Shown here piece after piece: positions 8,156 to 17,644 of a DNA stretch of 64,000 nucleotides. The stretch is taken from NCBI RefSeq assembly GCF_023150235.1, contig NZ_JAKLLH010000001.1, positions 1 through 64,000 on the forward strand, in the 5' to 3' direction. The notes under the pieces were generated by a model. The model was given only the letters and a program-made list of their open reading frames with translations, was not told the DNA's origin and did no database searches. The stretch is from Azonexus sp. (GTDB taxonomy: Bacteria > Pseudomonadota > Gammaproteobacteria > Burkholderiales > Rhodocyclaceae). Within the stretch, counting starts at the first letter, position 1; the number at the start of each line of letters is the position of its first letter. A program made the translations under genes and the position numbers.

Positions 8156-10873
8156 TCAGCCCGTCAGCGGCTTGACCACGCGCTTGACCGCGGTGTCTTC
8201 CGGGTGTGGGTGGATGGTGAAGCCGAGGCTGGTCATCAGGCGGAACATCTTGGTGTTGGTCGACAGGACATCGCCGACGACGGCGCGATAACCCTTCATG
8301 CGGGCACAGTCGATCAAGGCCGTCATCAGCTTGCGGCCGACGCCACACTTCTGCCAGTCATCGCCAACTGCCAGCGCGAATTCGACCGACTCGCCGTCCG
8401 GGTTGAGAACGTAGCGGGCGACGCCGATCTGCAGTTCGCTCGGTTCGACATCGTCGATGTTGTCCTCGATTTCCTTGGGAATGGTGGCGACCAGTGCCAT
8501 TTCACGGTCGTAGTCGATCTGCGTGAAGCGGACCAGCATGGTCTGGGTCAGTTCGCGCAGGGTGTCCATGAAGCGGTAGTAGCGCGATTCGTCGGACATG
8601 TTCTTGACGAAATCCTGCTCCATCCCGGCGTCTTCGGGGCGGATCGGGCGGATGGTGACGGTCTTGCCGTCGTTCATCGTCCAGTCCTGGATCAGGTGCA
8701 CCGGGTAGGGGTAGATCGACATGTGCGCATAGCGGTCGCCCGAGGCCCCGGCGGTGTGATCGATGACGATGCGGGCATCGGCGGCGATGGCCCCGTTTTC
8801 ATCGACGATCAGCGGGTTGAGGTCGAGTTCCTGGATCCACGGCAGTTCGCAGACCATTTCCGAGATGCAGAGCAGGACTTCCTTGAGCGCTTCACGGTCG
8901 ACCGGCGGCATGTTGTGAAATTGGCCGAGGATTTTCGAGGCGCGCGTCGAGTCGATCAGGTCCTTGGCCAGGAACTTGTTCAGCGGCGGCAGCGCGACCG
9001 AGCGGTCGGAGAAGATTTCAACGTCGAAACCGCCGGCGCCGAAGGTGATGACCGGCCCGAAAACCGGGTCGCGGAAGACGCCGATCATCAGTTCGCGGCC
9101 GTTCGGGCGCGACAGGAAGGGCTCGATCGACACTCCGTTGATCTTGGCATCCGGGCGGCGCTTCTGCACGGTGTCGATAATGTCGTGGTAGGCGTTGCGT
9201 ACCGATGGTGCATTGGTGATGTTGAGACGGACGCCGCCAACGTCGGACTTGTGGGTCAGGTCCGGCGAATCGACCTTCATCGCTATCGGGAAGCCGATCT
9301 GTTCGGCGAGCAGCAGGGCCTCGGTCGCGGTGCGGGCGACCATGGTTTGCGCTACCGGCACCTTGAAGGCGCGCAGGATCGCCTTGGACTCCATTTCGGA
9401 GAGCACCTTGCGCCGTTCGGCGAGCAGGGCCTCGATCAGCATCTTGGCGCCCTCGGCTTCCGGGCGGTCGTACTGGCGGGTCGGTTCCGGTGCCTGCAGC
9501 AGCAGTTTCTGGTTGCGGTAATACTTGGAAATGTGGTGGAAGAGTTCGATTGCGGTTTCCGGCATGCGGAAGGCCGGGATGCCGTTGTCTTCGAGCAGCT
9601 TGCGCGCTTCGGCGACTTGTTCCTCGCCCATCCAGCAACAGATGATCGAACGATTGAGCTTGTCGGAAATTTCAAGAATGGCCTTGGCCACTTCCAGCGG
9701 CTGCGTCATCGCCTGCGGCGTCAGCATCACCAGGGTGCTGTCGACGTTGGGGTCTTGCGTCACCGCCAGAATCGTGTCGCGGTAGCGTTCCGGCGTCGCG
9801 TCGCCGGTAATGTCGATCGGGTTGCCGTGCGACCAAGTGTGGGGCAGTGCCTTGTTGAGCTTGACCGTGGTTTCGTCCGATAGCTGCGCCAGCGGAATCC
9901 CGAAGTCACCGGCGCGGTCGGCGGCCATCGCGCCCGGCCCGCCGCCGTTGGTGATGATCGCCAGGCGGTTGCCCTGCGGGCGGAACTTCGAGGCGAGCGC
10001 CTTGGCAGCGTAGAACAGCTGGCCGACGTTCTGCACGCGGACGACGCCGGCACGGCGTACGGCAGCGTCGAAAACGGTGTCGGAAACCGCGCTCATCCCC
10101 GAGTGGGCCAGCGCCGCCTGCGAGCCGGCCTCGTGGCGGCCGGCCTTGAGCAGGATGATCGGCTTGATGCGGGCGGCCGAACGCAGCGCGCTCATGAAGC
10201 GGCGGGCGTTGCGGATGCCTTCGACGTACATCAGGATGTAGTGGGTGCGGCTGTCGTAGATCAGGTAGTCGAGAATCTCGCCGAAATCGACGTCGGTGGT
10301 GACGCCGAGCGAAATCACCGAGGAGAAGCCGACCTGGTTGGCCTTGGCCCAGTCGAGCACCGCCGAGCACATTGCGCCGGACTGCGAGACCAGCGCCAGG
10401 TTGCCCGGATTGGCGTTGACCTTGGCGAAAGTCGCATTGAGGCCGAGGTCGGGGCGAATGATGCCGAGGCAGTTGGGACCGAGGATGCGGACGTTGTAGG
10501 AGCGGGCGATCTCGAGCACCTTGCGTTCGAGCGCGGCGCCGATGTGGCCGGATTCGGAGAAGCCGGCGCTGATGATGATCACGTTGCGGACGCTACTGCG
10601 GCCGCACTGTTCGATGATCTGCGGCACGGTCTGCGGGCGGGTGGCGATGATCGCCATCTCGACGCGAGCGCCGATCTCCTCGATCGACTTGTAGGCCTTC
10701 TCGCCGAGAATGGTTTCGTGCTTCGGGTTGATCGGGTAGAGCCGGCCTTTGTAGCCGGCGCTCTGGATGTTCCGGAAAATGACGTTGCCGACCGAATTCT
10801 CGCGTTCGGAGGCGCCGATCACGGCCACCGATTTCGGCTCGAAAAGTGCGGTGAGATAGTGCTGTTCCAACAT
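8156..10873 (-). CDS. patZ: Protein lysine acetyltransferase Pat (acyl-CoA synthetase-like plus GNAT)
   Basis: The 905-residue protein has the complete PatZ/YfiQ domain order. A CoA-binding Rossmann domain opens with SVAVIGASERENSVG, followed by the ligase-CoA flavodoxin-like region (NVIIISAGFSESG), an ATP-grasp region near residues 490-700 (AMKVDSPDLTHKSDVGGVRL), and a C-terminal GNAT domain with the acetyl-CoA loop CGVGRKLMTAL. Homologues acetylate lysines of acetyl-CoA synthetase and other central enzymes. The synthetase-like part is regulatory and usually inactive. It is transcribed alone, with a strong terminator downstream. No acs gene is nearby. Confidence 0.88.
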   Translation of the reverse strand: MLEQHYLTALFEPKSVAVIGASERENSVGNVIFRNIQSAGYKGRLYPINPKHETILGEKAYKSIEEIGARVEMAIIATRPQTVPQIIEQCGRSSVRNVIIISAGFSESGHIGAALERKVLEIARSYNVRILGPNCLGIIRPDLGLNATFAKVNANPGNLALVSQSGAMCSAVLDWAKANQVGFSSVISLGVTTDVDFGEILDYLIYDSRTHYILMYVEGIRNARRFMSALRSAARIKPIILLKAGRHEAGSQAALAHSGMSAVSDTVFDAAVRRAGVVRVQNVGQLFYAAKALASKFRPQGNRLAIITNGGGPGAMAADRAGDFGIPLAQLSDETTVKLNKALPHTWSHGNPIDITGDATPERYRDTILAVTQDPNVDSTLVMLTPQAMTQPLEVAKAILEISDKLNRSIICCWMGEEQVAEARKLLEDNGIPAFRMPETAIELFHHISKYYRNQKLLLQAPEPTRQYDRPEAEGAKMLIEALLAERRKVLSEMESKAILRAFKVPVAQTMVARTATEALLLAEQIGFPIAMKVDSPDLTHKSDVGGVRLNITNAPSVRNAYHDIIDTVQKRRPDAKINGVSIEPFLSRPNGRELMIGVFRDPVFGPVITFGAGGFDVEIFSDRSVALPPLNKFLAKDLIDSTRASKILGQFHNMPPVDREALKEVLLCISEMVCELPWIQELDLNPLIVDENGAIAADARIVIDHTAGASGDRYAHMSIYPYPVHLIQDWTMNDGKTVTIRPIRPEDAGMEQDFVKNMSDESRYYRFMDTLRELTQTMLVRFTQIDYDREMALVATIPKEIEDNIDDVEPSELQIGVARYVLNPDGESVEFALAVGDDWQKCGVGRKLMTALIDCARMKGYRAVVGDVLSTNTKMFRLMTSLGFTIHPHPEDTAVKRVVKPLTG

Positions 10874-11014
10874 GGTTAACCCCTGTTATAGCCTGTTCCG
10901 GAAAACCCCGGATTTGTCATTGTGCAGTGCAATATTCTGGCACAAGCGCTGGATGTTTTCCATGCTTCCCGCTGGGGGATTTCCCCGGATCTCGCGCGGA
11001 AAGCACCCACGCCT

Positions 11015-11425
11015 TCATGCCGCCAGCGTCGCTTCGAGCAGGAGTGCCTGCCCCAGCGTGCGCGCCACCGGGCATTTGGCGGCAATTTCCAGCATTCGCT
11101 GGCGCTGTTCGCCGCTCAAATCACCGTACAGGCTAATGCGGCGATGGATACGGTCGCGCGGCTGACCATCGACATCGACCCGCTCATGCGTCAATTCGAC
11201 CTCGATGCCGTGCAAGTGCAGTGCCTTGCGCTCCGCGTACATGCGCAAGGTCATCGAGGTGCAGGTACCGAGTGCCGTGAGCAGGTAATCGAAGGGGGCC
11301 GGGCCGGCATCGGCGCCTCCCATGCTCTCCGGCTCGTCGGCGATGAAGCGATGCCTGCCGGCGGATACCGTCTGCTGGTATCGTCCACCTCCGTTTTCCC
11401 TGACTGTGACCGAGTGCGCTGCCAT
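11015..11425 (-). CDS. OsmC/Ohr family protein
   Basis: The 136-residue protein begins MAAHSVTVRENGG and contains APFDYLLTALGTCTSMTLRMYA and CPVARTLGQ, the two cysteine regions expected of OsmC-type peroxidases that reduce organic hydroperoxides (Cys in GTCTSM and Cys in KCPVA). The start is fixed by a strong AGGAG six bases upstream (complement of 11432-11436). An upstream extension of the frame is ignored because it runs through the divergent methyltransferase. Its ATG overlaps that of the rightward neighbour in a shared CATG. Confidence 0.85.
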   Translation of the reverse strand: MAAHSVTVRENGGGRYQQTVSAGRHRFIADEPESMGGADAGPAPFDYLLTALGTCTSMTLRMYAERKALHLHGIEVELTHERVDVDGQPRDRIHRRISLYGDLSGEQRQRMLEIAAKCPVARTLGQALLLEATLAA

Positions 11426-11993
11426 GACCGACTCCTTGCGTGAAATGAACGCGATGATACCGCCGTCTCCCTGGTTGCTCGAACATTCGCCGTATTTGCC
11501 GCAAACCGGCTGCATTCTCGATCTGGCCTGCGGCCGGGGGCGGCATCTGCGCTGGCTGGCGGATTGTTTTCGCCAACGCATCGACGGGGGGTTTTTGACT
11601 TTTCTCGGTGTCGACCGTGATGCCGATGCCCTCGCGTCGCTGGTCGGCTTGCCCGGTATCGAGACGCTCTGCTGCGACCTCGAGGGCACGAGCTGGCCGC
11701 TTGCCGGGCGCCAGTTCGCCGCGGTGATCGTCAGCCGTTACCTGTGGCGCCCGCGTTTTACCGAACTCCTGGCGCTGCTGGCGCCGGGGGGAATCCTCCT
11801 TTACGAAACCTTCATGGAGGGGCATGCCCGTCATGGTCGTCCGTCCAGCCCGGATTTCCTGTTGCGCCCGGGGGAACTGCGCCAGCGTTGCCAGGCCGCC
11901 GGTCTGCGGGAGCTGGCTTTTGTCGAAGGCTATGTCGAGCAGCCGCGACCGGCCATGCGTCAAGCCATTGTTGCCCGACGTCCGCCGGAGTGA
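11424..11993 (+). CDS. SAM-dependent methyltransferase (TehB-like)
   Basis: This is a protein of about 189 residues with motif I at CILDLACGRGRHLRWLA, an acidic residue after the second strand (FLGVDRDADAL), and LLAPGGILLYETF further on. This is the common small Rossmann methyltransferase fold related to TehB/UbiE; the substrate is unknown. The first ATG (11424) overlaps the divergent osmC start. In-frame ATGs at 11445 and 11454 are possible alternatives, and none has a clear ribosome site. It ends about 200 bases before the long palindrome at 12195. Confidence 0.75.
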   Translation: MTDSLREMNAMIPPSPWLLEHSPYLPQTGCILDLACGRGRHLRWLADCFRQRIDGGFLTFLGVDRDADALASLVGLPGIETLCCDLEGTSWPLAGRQFAAVIVSRYLWRPRFTELLALLAPGGILLYETFMEGHARHGRPSSPDFLLRPGELRQRCQAAGLRELAFVEGYVEQPRPAMRQAIVARRPPE

Positions 11994-12194
11994 GCATGCG
12001 CCACCCATTTCTTCGATACGGTTCGGGGAAGCGTTGGTTTTGACGCAGATTGTGCCGGTGATGCGGGTTTTTCGGCTTGTTCGAGCACTCGCCTCCCGGG
12101 TGAGGCGGCTACGGCAAGTCCTTGAATGATCGGCGTTTGTCTGGGTTTCGATAAGGTTTTCAGGTCGATTCCGACTGACGGTTGCCAGTGCGGG

Positions 12195-12238
12195 ATTTCT
12201 GCCGTTTTTCACGGTCGACCGTGAAAAACGGCAGAAAT
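12195..12238. repeat. 44-bp perfect palindrome with GGTCGACC core
   Basis: Centred at 12216/12217, 22 bases on each side are exactly complementary. The arms read outward from GGTC as ACTTTTTGCCGTCTTTA in complement form. The mismatch begins only at 12194/12239. It lies 2 bases from the selU stop, between convergent genes. As RNA it would form a 20-bp stem with a UCGA loop from either strand, but no U-run follows. It is the longest copy in the window. Confidence 0.95.
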
Positions 12239-12240
12239 GC

Positions 12241-13287
12241 TCAGTCGTTCGCCATCATTGCCTGGGCCATGCGGTCGATGCCGTCGGGGTCCAGGCAGTT
12301 GCTGGCGAAGTGCCGGGCCGCCGCCAGTCCGAGGTAGTTATTTCCTTGCGAGCGGTGGTAGAGCGGGTCGTAGTGCAGTTCGAGCAGTTCGCGTACCAGG
12401 TCGGGCCAGTGGCCGTCGGCGACGTACTCTCCCCAGCGTTGCAGGTTTTCCCGGCTCTGCAGACCTTGCAAGGCCTGCAGGCGTTGCAGCAGGAGTTCGC
12501 GGCGGCTGAAATAGTAGTCGTAGTCGGTGAGCAGGAAATCGACCCGCGCTGCCAGGCTGGCATCGACCTGCAGGCAATCGCCGGCGCGGATGCGCTGCAT
12601 CAGACTTTCCGGGACGTGCAGATTGCCCACCTTGCGGCTTTCGGCCTCGACATAGACCGGGCGTTCGGGGTCGAAGCCCTGCAGGGCTTGCAGGAGCAGG
12701 GTCTCGAACCATTTTTGCGAGGGTTGCGGCTGGTCCGGCAGGATGCCAAGGACCGAACCCTTGTGGCTGGCCAGGGTTTCGAGGTCGAGAATCTGCTCGC
12801 CGCGGGCGCCGATGGCTTGCAGGATGCGCGTCTTGGCGCTGCCGGTCGCGCCGCAGACGACACGAAAGCTGAATCTGGCCGGCCATTGCTCGAGTTCGGC
12901 GATCACATGTCGGCGCCAGGCCTTGTAGCCGCCTTCGAGCTGGCCGGCATTCCAGCCGATGCTGCGGAAAACGGTGGTCATCGAACCGCTGCGCATGCCG
13001 CCGCGCCAGCAGTAAATCAGCGGTCGCCAACTTCTTGGGCGGTCGAGGAAGTGCGTTTCGAGATGGCGGGCGATGTTGGCCGAAATCAGCGCAGCACCGA
13101 TTTTCTTGGCCTCGAAGGGCGATATCTGCTTGTAGATCGTACCGACGCGGGCTCTTTGTTCGTCGTCGAGTACCGGGCAGTTGATGGCGCCGGGAATGTG
13201 ATCCTCGGCGAATTCCGCCGGGGAGCGCACATCGATGATGCAGTCGTAGGCGGCGATATCGGCAACGGTCGGGAGAGGGGCTTTCAT
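12241..13287 (-). CDS. selU: tRNA 2-selenouridine synthase
   Basis: The 348-residue protein (also called MnmH/YbbB) has an N-terminal rhodanese domain (CIIDVRSPAEFAEDHIPGA) with the catalytic cysteine in IYCWRGGMRSG, then a P-loop GATGSAKTRIL and a C-terminal P-loop-type domain. The enzyme geranylates and selenates 2-thiouridine at tRNA wobble positions. Its presence implies selenophosphate supply (SelD), which is not in this window. It is followed after 4 bases by the tesA-like gene's stop on the same strand, so they are probably cotranscribed. The gene ends against the longest palindrome. Confidence 0.92.
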   Translation of the reverse strand: MKAPLPTVADIAAYDCIIDVRSPAEFAEDHIPGAINCPVLDDEQRARVGTIYKQISPFEAKKIGAALISANIARHLETHFLDRPRSWRPLIYCWRGGMRSGSMTTVFRSIGWNAGQLEGGYKAWRRHVIAELEQWPARFSFRVVCGATGSAKTRILQAIGARGEQILDLETLASHKGSVLGILPDQPQPSQKWFETLLLQALQGFDPERPVYVEAESRKVGNLHVPESLMQRIRAGDCLQVDASLAARVDFLLTDYDYYFSRRELLLQRLQALQGLQSRENLQRWGEYVADGHWPDLVRELLELHYDPLYHRSQGNNYLGLAAARHFASNCLDPDGIDRMAQAMMAND

Positions 13288-13291
13288 CCGG

Positions 13292-13945
13292 CTATTTTAC
13301 CAGCGGCGCCAGGGCCGCCCAGACATGCTCCAGCAGTAAGCCCTGGGCGGCGGCAGCAGGATGCAACTGGTCGGCCTGGAAAAGGTCGGCGCGGGTGGCC
13401 AGCGGTTCGAGCAGGAAGGGGAGCAGCGCCACCTTGCGCGAGCGCGCCAGATCGGCGAAAACCCGGGCAAATTGGTCGGCGTAGGGGCCGTAGTTCGGCG
13501 GCAGGCGCATGCCGGCGAGAAGCACACGGGCGCCGCTGGCCCGTGCCGCGTCGATCATGCTTGCCAGGTTGTCGTGCAGCTGTGTCAGGGGCAGGCCGCG
13601 CAGGCCGTCGTTGGCGCCCAGGGCTATCAGGACGAGCGCCGGTTTTTCGCGCGCCAGCGCCGCTCCCAGGCGGCTTTTGCCGCCGGCACTGGTCTCCCCG
13701 GAAATCGAGAGATTGACGACGTTATAATCGCTGCCGCGCTCGCGCAGCCGTTGTTGCAGCAGGGCTGGCCAGCTTGCCTCCGGGCGCAGGCCGTAGCCCG
13801 CCGACAGCGAATCGCCGAGCAGCAGCAGGGTCTTGCTTGCCGCATTGACGGTCAACGGTGCAAACAGGGCAAAAACGATGGCGGCGAGCAGGGCCGTTCG
13901 GGTGAGGCGTGGATCGCGGCTGGGCAGGAAAGGAAGAATGAACAT
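13292..13945 (-). CDS. tesA: Arylesterase/lysophospholipase, TesA-like (SGNH hydrolase)
   Basis: The 217-residue protein has a signal peptide (LTRTALLAAIVFALFAPLTVNA), then the SGNH blocks: LLLLGDSLSAGYGL (nucleophile serine), VNLSISGETSAGG, VLIALGANDGL, and DQLHPAAAAQ with the catalytic Asp/His. The enzyme acts in the periplasm on acyl esters or thioesters. It is arranged divergently from ybbA, the same pairing seen in many proteobacteria. The ATG chosen (13943-13945) overlaps the ybbA ATG in a CATG. selU follows immediately downstream. Confidence 0.9.
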   Translation of the reverse strand: MFILPFLPSRDPRLTRTALLAAIVFALFAPLTVNAASKTLLLLGDSLSAGYGLRPEASWPALLQQRLRERGSDYNVVNLSISGETSAGGKSRLGAALAREKPALVLIALGANDGLRGLPLTQLHDNLASMIDAARASGARVLLAGMRLPPNYGPYADQFARVFADLARSRKVALLPFLLEPLATRADLFQADQLHPAAAAQGLLLEHVWAALAPLVK

Positions 13946-14666
13946 GGCGGACGGTACGGGCGTGGCGGCGGTAGCGGTGAATGGCTTGGGTAAAACGGTG
14001 AAGGGCGCGGGGCGCGACGGTGGCGAACTGACGATTCTGCAGGATATCGCCTTCAGCGTCATGCCCGGCGAGTCCCTGGCCATTATCGGTGCCTCCGGGT
14101 CCGGCAAGTCCACCTTGCTTGGCCTGCTGGCCGGACTCGACTTGCCGAGTACCGGCCGCGTGATACTCGATGGGGTCGATTTATCCACACTCGACGAGGA
14201 TGCGCGGGCCGCTTTGCGTGCGCGCCTGCTCGGCTTCGTCTTTCAGTCCTTTCAGCTTTTGCCGGCCCTGACAGCGCTGGAAAACGCCATGCTGCCGCTG
14301 GAAATTGCCGGTCGGCCCGATGCCGCCGGGCGTGCACGCCAATGTCTGCAACAGGTCGGACTCGAGCATCGCCTGCGTCACTACCCCCGTCAGCTCTCGG
14401 GTGGCGAGCAGCAGCGGGTGGCCCTGGCACGTGCCTTCGCCTCGTCGCCGCGCCTGGTCTTTGCCGATGAGCCGACCGGCAACCTCGATGCCGCGACCGG
14501 ACAGCAGATCATCGACCTGATTTTCGAGATGAATGCCAGACAGGGGACAACCTTGCTCCTGGTGACCCACGATGAGGCGATTGCCCGCCGTTGTCGGCGA
14601 GTCCTGCGCATTGCCGAGGGGCGCCTGGTCGAGGATCGGGCCGGGTCGGACGCCGGCCGGCCCTGA
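13944..14666 (+). CDS. ybbA: ABC transporter ATP-binding protein YbbA
   Basis: The 240-residue ATPase has a Walker A GASGSGKSTLLGLLAG, a Q-loop FQSFQLLPALTALEN, signature LSGGEQQRVALARA, Walker B LVFADEPTG with NLD, and the H-loop VTHDEA. It belongs to the LolD/MacB/YbbA group that works with FtsX-like permeases in lipoprotein or thioester/toxin export. The usual permease partner YbbP is not next to it; the tex gene converges 33 bases after the stop. An ATG at 13938 is possible, but AGGAAG spacing favours 13944. Confidence 0.9.
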   Translation: MADGTGVAAVAVNGLGKTVKGAGRDGGELTILQDIAFSVMPGESLAIIGASGSGKSTLLGLLAGLDLPSTGRVILDGVDLSTLDEDARAALRARLLGFVFQSFQLLPALTALENAMLPLEIAGRPDAAGRARQCLQQVGLEHRLRHYPRQLSGGEQQRVALARAFASSPRLVFADEPTGNLDAATGQQIIDLIFEMNARQGTTLLLVTHDEAIARRCRRVLRIAEGRLVEDRAGSDAGRP

Positions 14667-14699
14667 GCGGCCTCCATTCTCGCGACGGAGAACCGCCCA

Positions 14700-17024
14700 C
14701 TATTTGCGCAGTTTGGCGAAGGCGGAGGCCATGGCGTTGCCGGCCGGTGCCGGGGGGTTGTGCCGGGCCTGCTGCCGCGACAGCGGAGCGCCGCGCTGAT
14801 TGGAGGCCCCACCGTCGTGTTTCTTCGGCTCGTCGCTCATGCGCATGGTCAGCGCAATGCGCTGCCGTTGCAGGTCGACCTCCAGCACCTTGACCTTGAC
14901 CACCTGGCCGGCCTTGACCACATCGTGCGGATCCTTGACGAAGGTGTTGGACAGTGCCGACACATGCACCAGGCCGTCCTGATGGACGCCGATATCGACA
15001 AAGGCGCCGAAGGCGGCGACGTTGGTGACGACGCCTTCGAGGACCATCCCCGGTTGCAGGTCACGCACTTCGGTGACGCCGTCGGCGAAGGTCGCGGTCT
15101 TGAACTCGGGGCGCGGGTCGCGACCGGGCTTTTCCAGTTCCTTGAGAATGTCCTGCACCGTCGGCAGGCCAAAGCGCTCGTCGGTGAACTGGCTGGCATT
15201 GACTGCCTTGAGCTGGCGCGGGTCACCCATCACTTCCTTGAGTGGCTTGCTGAGCTTGGCGAGAATTTTCTCGACCACCGGGTAGGCTTCCGGGTGTACC
15301 GACGAGGCGTCGAGCGGGTTGTCGCCATCCGGCACGCGCAGGAAGCCGGCGGCCTGCTCGAAGGTCTTGTCGCCGAGTCGTGGTACTTTCTTCAGTGCGT
15401 TACGGCTGGTGAAGGGGCCGTTGGCGTCGCGGAAATTGACGATATTCGCCGCCAGCCCGGCGTTGAGACCGGAAATCCGGGTCAGCAGCGGCACCGACGC
15501 GGTATTCACATCGACACCGACGGCGTTTACACAGTCCTCGACCACCGCATCCAGGCTCTTGGCCAGTTTGCTCTGTGACACATCGTGCTGGTACTGGCCG
15601 ACGCCGATTGACTTGGGGTCGATCTTGACCAGTTCGGCGAGCGGGTCCTGCAGGCGGCGGGCAATCGAGACCGCGCCGCGCAACGACACGTCGAGTTCGG
15701 GAAACTCCTTGGCCGCCAGTTCCGAGGCCGAATACACCGAGGCACCGGCTTCGGAGACCACGATTTTCTGCATGCGGGCTTCGGGATATTTTTTCATCAC
15801 CTCCTGCACCAGCTTGTCGGTCTCGCGGCTGGCGGTGCCGTTGCCGATGGCGACCAGCGAGACGCCGTGCTGCGCCGCCAGGCGGGCGATGGTGTGGATT
15901 GAACCGGCCCAGTCCTTGCGCGGCTCGTGCGGGTAGATGGTGGTGGTTTCGAGCAGCTTGCCGGTGGCGTCGACGACGGCAATCTTGCAGCCGGTGCGGA
16001 TGCCGGGGTCGATGCCCATGGTCACGTGCTTCCCGGCCGGGGCGGCGAGCAGCAGGTCCTTGAGGTTCTTGCCGAAGACGCGGATCGCTTCTTCCTCGGC
16101 GCGTTCGCGCAGCTCGTTCATCAGGTCGAGTTCGAGGTGGGTGTACACCTTGACCTTCCAGGTCCAGCGCACGGTGTCGTTCAGCCACTTGTCGGCCGGG
16201 CGGCCCTGGGCCTTGATCCCGAAGCGGGCAGCGATGCGCTGCTCGCAGGGATTTTGGGTGAACTGCGGCCCCGGTTTGATGTGGTCTGCGTCGAGTTCGC
16301 TGTCGAGGAGCAGGGTGACGCCGAGGAAGCCTTCGTTACGCCCGCGCAGCAGCGCCAGCGCCCGGTGCGACGGCATGCTGGCGACTGGTTCGGCAAAATC
16401 GAACCAGTCGCGGAACTTGGCGCCTTCGACTTCCTTGCCTTCGAGCACTTGCGAGCGGACCTGGCCGTGTTCGTTGAGGTATTCGCGCAGTTGCAGCAGC
16501 AGGTCGGCGTCTTCGGCGAATTTCTCCATCAGGATCTGGCGGGCGCCGTCGAGTACTGCTCGCGCGTCGGCGAAACCAGCCTCAATATTGAGGTAATTCT
16601 CTGCCTCGTCATCCGGCGTCAGTTCGGGATTGGCGAGCAGCGCCAGCGCCAGCGGTTCGATGCCGGCCTCGCGGGCGATCTGCGCCTTGGTGCGGCGCTT
16701 TTGCTTGTAAGGCAGGTAGAGATCTTCGAGGCGCTGCTTGGTTTCGGCGTTCTCGATCTCGTTCTTGAGCTCGGGGGTCAGCTTGCCCTGTTCGTCGATG
16801 CTGGCGATGATCGCGTCGCGCCGGTCTTCGAGTTCGCGCAGATAGGTCAACCGTTCTTCCAGGTTGCGCAGTTGCGTGTCGTCGAGGCCGTCGGTGACTT
16901 CCTTGCGGTAGCGGGCGATGAAGGGCACGGTGGCGCCTTCGTCGAGCAGCGCGACGGCAGCCTTGACCTGAGTGGGGCGGACGTTGAGTTCGACGGCAAT
17001 GCGGTGTTCGATGGGAGCGAGCAT
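14700..17024 (-). CDS. tex: RNA-binding transcriptional accessory protein Tex
   Basis: The 774-residue protein is typical full-length Tex. It has an N-terminal helical region, the YqgF-like nuclease-fold domain ([20 protein letters not shown]), tandem helix-hairpin-helix motifs ([20 protein letters not shown] and the following segment), and a C-terminal S1 RNA-binding domain ([19 protein letters not shown]) with a disordered basic tail. Tex is a conserved nucleic-acid binding factor linked to transcription and, in some species, toxin gene expression. The start at [10 protein letters not shown] fits the family; longer readings overlap fliW. It is monocistronic. Confidence 0.93.
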   Translation of the reverse strand: MLAPIEHRIAVELNVRPTQVKAAVALLDEGATVPFIARYRKEVTDGLDDTQLRNLEERLTYLRELEDRRDAIIASIDEQGKLTPELKNEIENAETKQRLEDLYLPYKQKRRTKAQIAREAGIEPLALALLANPELTPDDEAENYLNIEAGFADARAVLDGARQILMEKFAEDADLLLQLREYLNEHGQVRSQVLEGKEVEGAKFRDWFDFAEPVASMPSHRALALLRGRNEGFLGVTLLLDSELDADHIKPGPQFTQNPCEQRIAARFGIKAQGRPADKWLNDTVRWTWKVKVYTHLELDLMNELRERAEEEAIRVFGKNLKDLLLAAPAGKHVTMGIDPGIRTGCKIAVVDATGKLLETTTIYPHEPRKDWAGSIHTIARLAAQHGVSLVAIGNGTASRETDKLVQEVMKKYPEARMQKIVVSEAGASVYSASELAAKEFPELDVSLRGAVSIARRLQDPLAELVKIDPKSIGVGQYQHDVSQSKLAKSLDAVVEDCVNAVGVDVNTASVPLLTRISGLNAGLAANIVNFRDANGPFTSRNALKKVPRLGDKTFEQAAGFLRVPDGDNPLDASSVHPEAYPVVEKILAKLSKPLKEVMGDPRQLKAVNASQFTDERFGLPTVQDILKELEKPGRDPRPEFKTATFADGVTEVRDLQPGMVLEGVVTNVAAFGAFVDIGVHQDGLVHVSALSNTFVKDPHDVVKAGQVVKVKVLEVDLQRQRIALTMRMSDEPKKHDGGASNQRGAPLSRQQARHNPPAPAGNAMASAFAKLRK

Positions 17025-17144
17025 GGGGCGGACAGCTTCAAAAAACGGGGGGTGAATGATGCGGAATTCAACGGGAAAATACAACCGCAGGGCTTTCGTG
17101 TAGCATGTTCCCGATGGACTATCTTTTTCAGAGGAGGATGAACA

Positions 17145-17588
17145 ATGAAAGTCGACACCTACCTGTTTGGCGAGCTTGAGGTCTCTCCGGAGAAGGTGAT
17201 CACCTTCCCGAATGGTCTGGTGGCCTTCGAGGATGCAAAACGCTTCACGCTGATCCACGAGGAACAGGAAGCCGTTCCGAACACCTTCACCTTGCAGTCG
17301 CTGGACGACCCGGCGCTGGCTTTCCAGATTGTCGACCCGACCGATCTCGGCTTCAGCTACGAGCTGGCGCTCAACGAGGACGAAAAAGCCTTGCTGCAGG
17401 CGCCGGCGGTCGAGGATGTGGCCGTGATGCAGATGCTGTTCAAGAAGGAAGAGGACGGCGGCTCCGCGATTTCGCCCAATCTGCGTGCGCCGCTGCTGAT
17501 CAACGTTCGTGCCTGCGTTGGTTTGCAGAAGGTGATGGAGAAGATGAACTCCAAGCTGATGCTGAGCAATCTCGCCAGCAGCGTCTGA
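17145..17588 (+). CDS. fliW: Flagellar assembly factor FliW
   Basis: The 147-residue protein begins [30 protein letters not shown], the FliW signature (FG-xxxV-xxxxIxFpxGlpGFe). FliW binds flagellin and, in Bacillus and Campylobacter, antagonises the post-transcriptional regulator CsrA, coupling flagellin supply to translation. A strong GAGGAGG lies about 8 bases upstream of the ATG. No csrA or fliC is within the window, so FliW is separated from its usual partners. The flgP/flgT-like genes lie 700 bases downstream. Confidence 0.92.
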   Translation: MKVDTYLFGELEVSPEKVITFPNGLVAFEDAKRFTLIHEEQEAVPNTFTLQSLDDPALAFQIVDPTDLGFSYELALNEDEKALLQAPAVEDVAVMQMLFKKEEDGGSAISPNLRAPLLINVRACVGLQKVMEKMNSKLMLSNLASSV

Positions 17589-17617
17589 GTTCCCCCGGCG
17601 CCGGCCGGTCGGGAGAG

Positions 17618-17637
17618 CGCGGGGCCACGGCCCCGCG
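17618..17637 (+). terminator. GC-rich hairpin after fliW, weak terminator
   Basis: CGCGGGG and CCCCGCG can pair 30-50 bases after the fliW stop. Only GTGTTCGTTT follows, so the U-run is poor. It separates the converging fliW and carbonic anhydrase genes. Confidence 0.35.
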
Positions 17638-17644
17638 TGTTCGT

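Noticed and set aside
8893-8906. GGTCGACC core inside patZ and similar strings at 11607 and 27047
   Set aside because: They encode normal family residues and have no paired arms, so they are probably chance occurrences.
12195-12238. GGTCGACC palindromes as intrinsic terminators
   Set aside because: The hairpins are strong, but in neither direction does a U-run follow the stem; T and A tracts are inside the arms, so classic termination is not supported.
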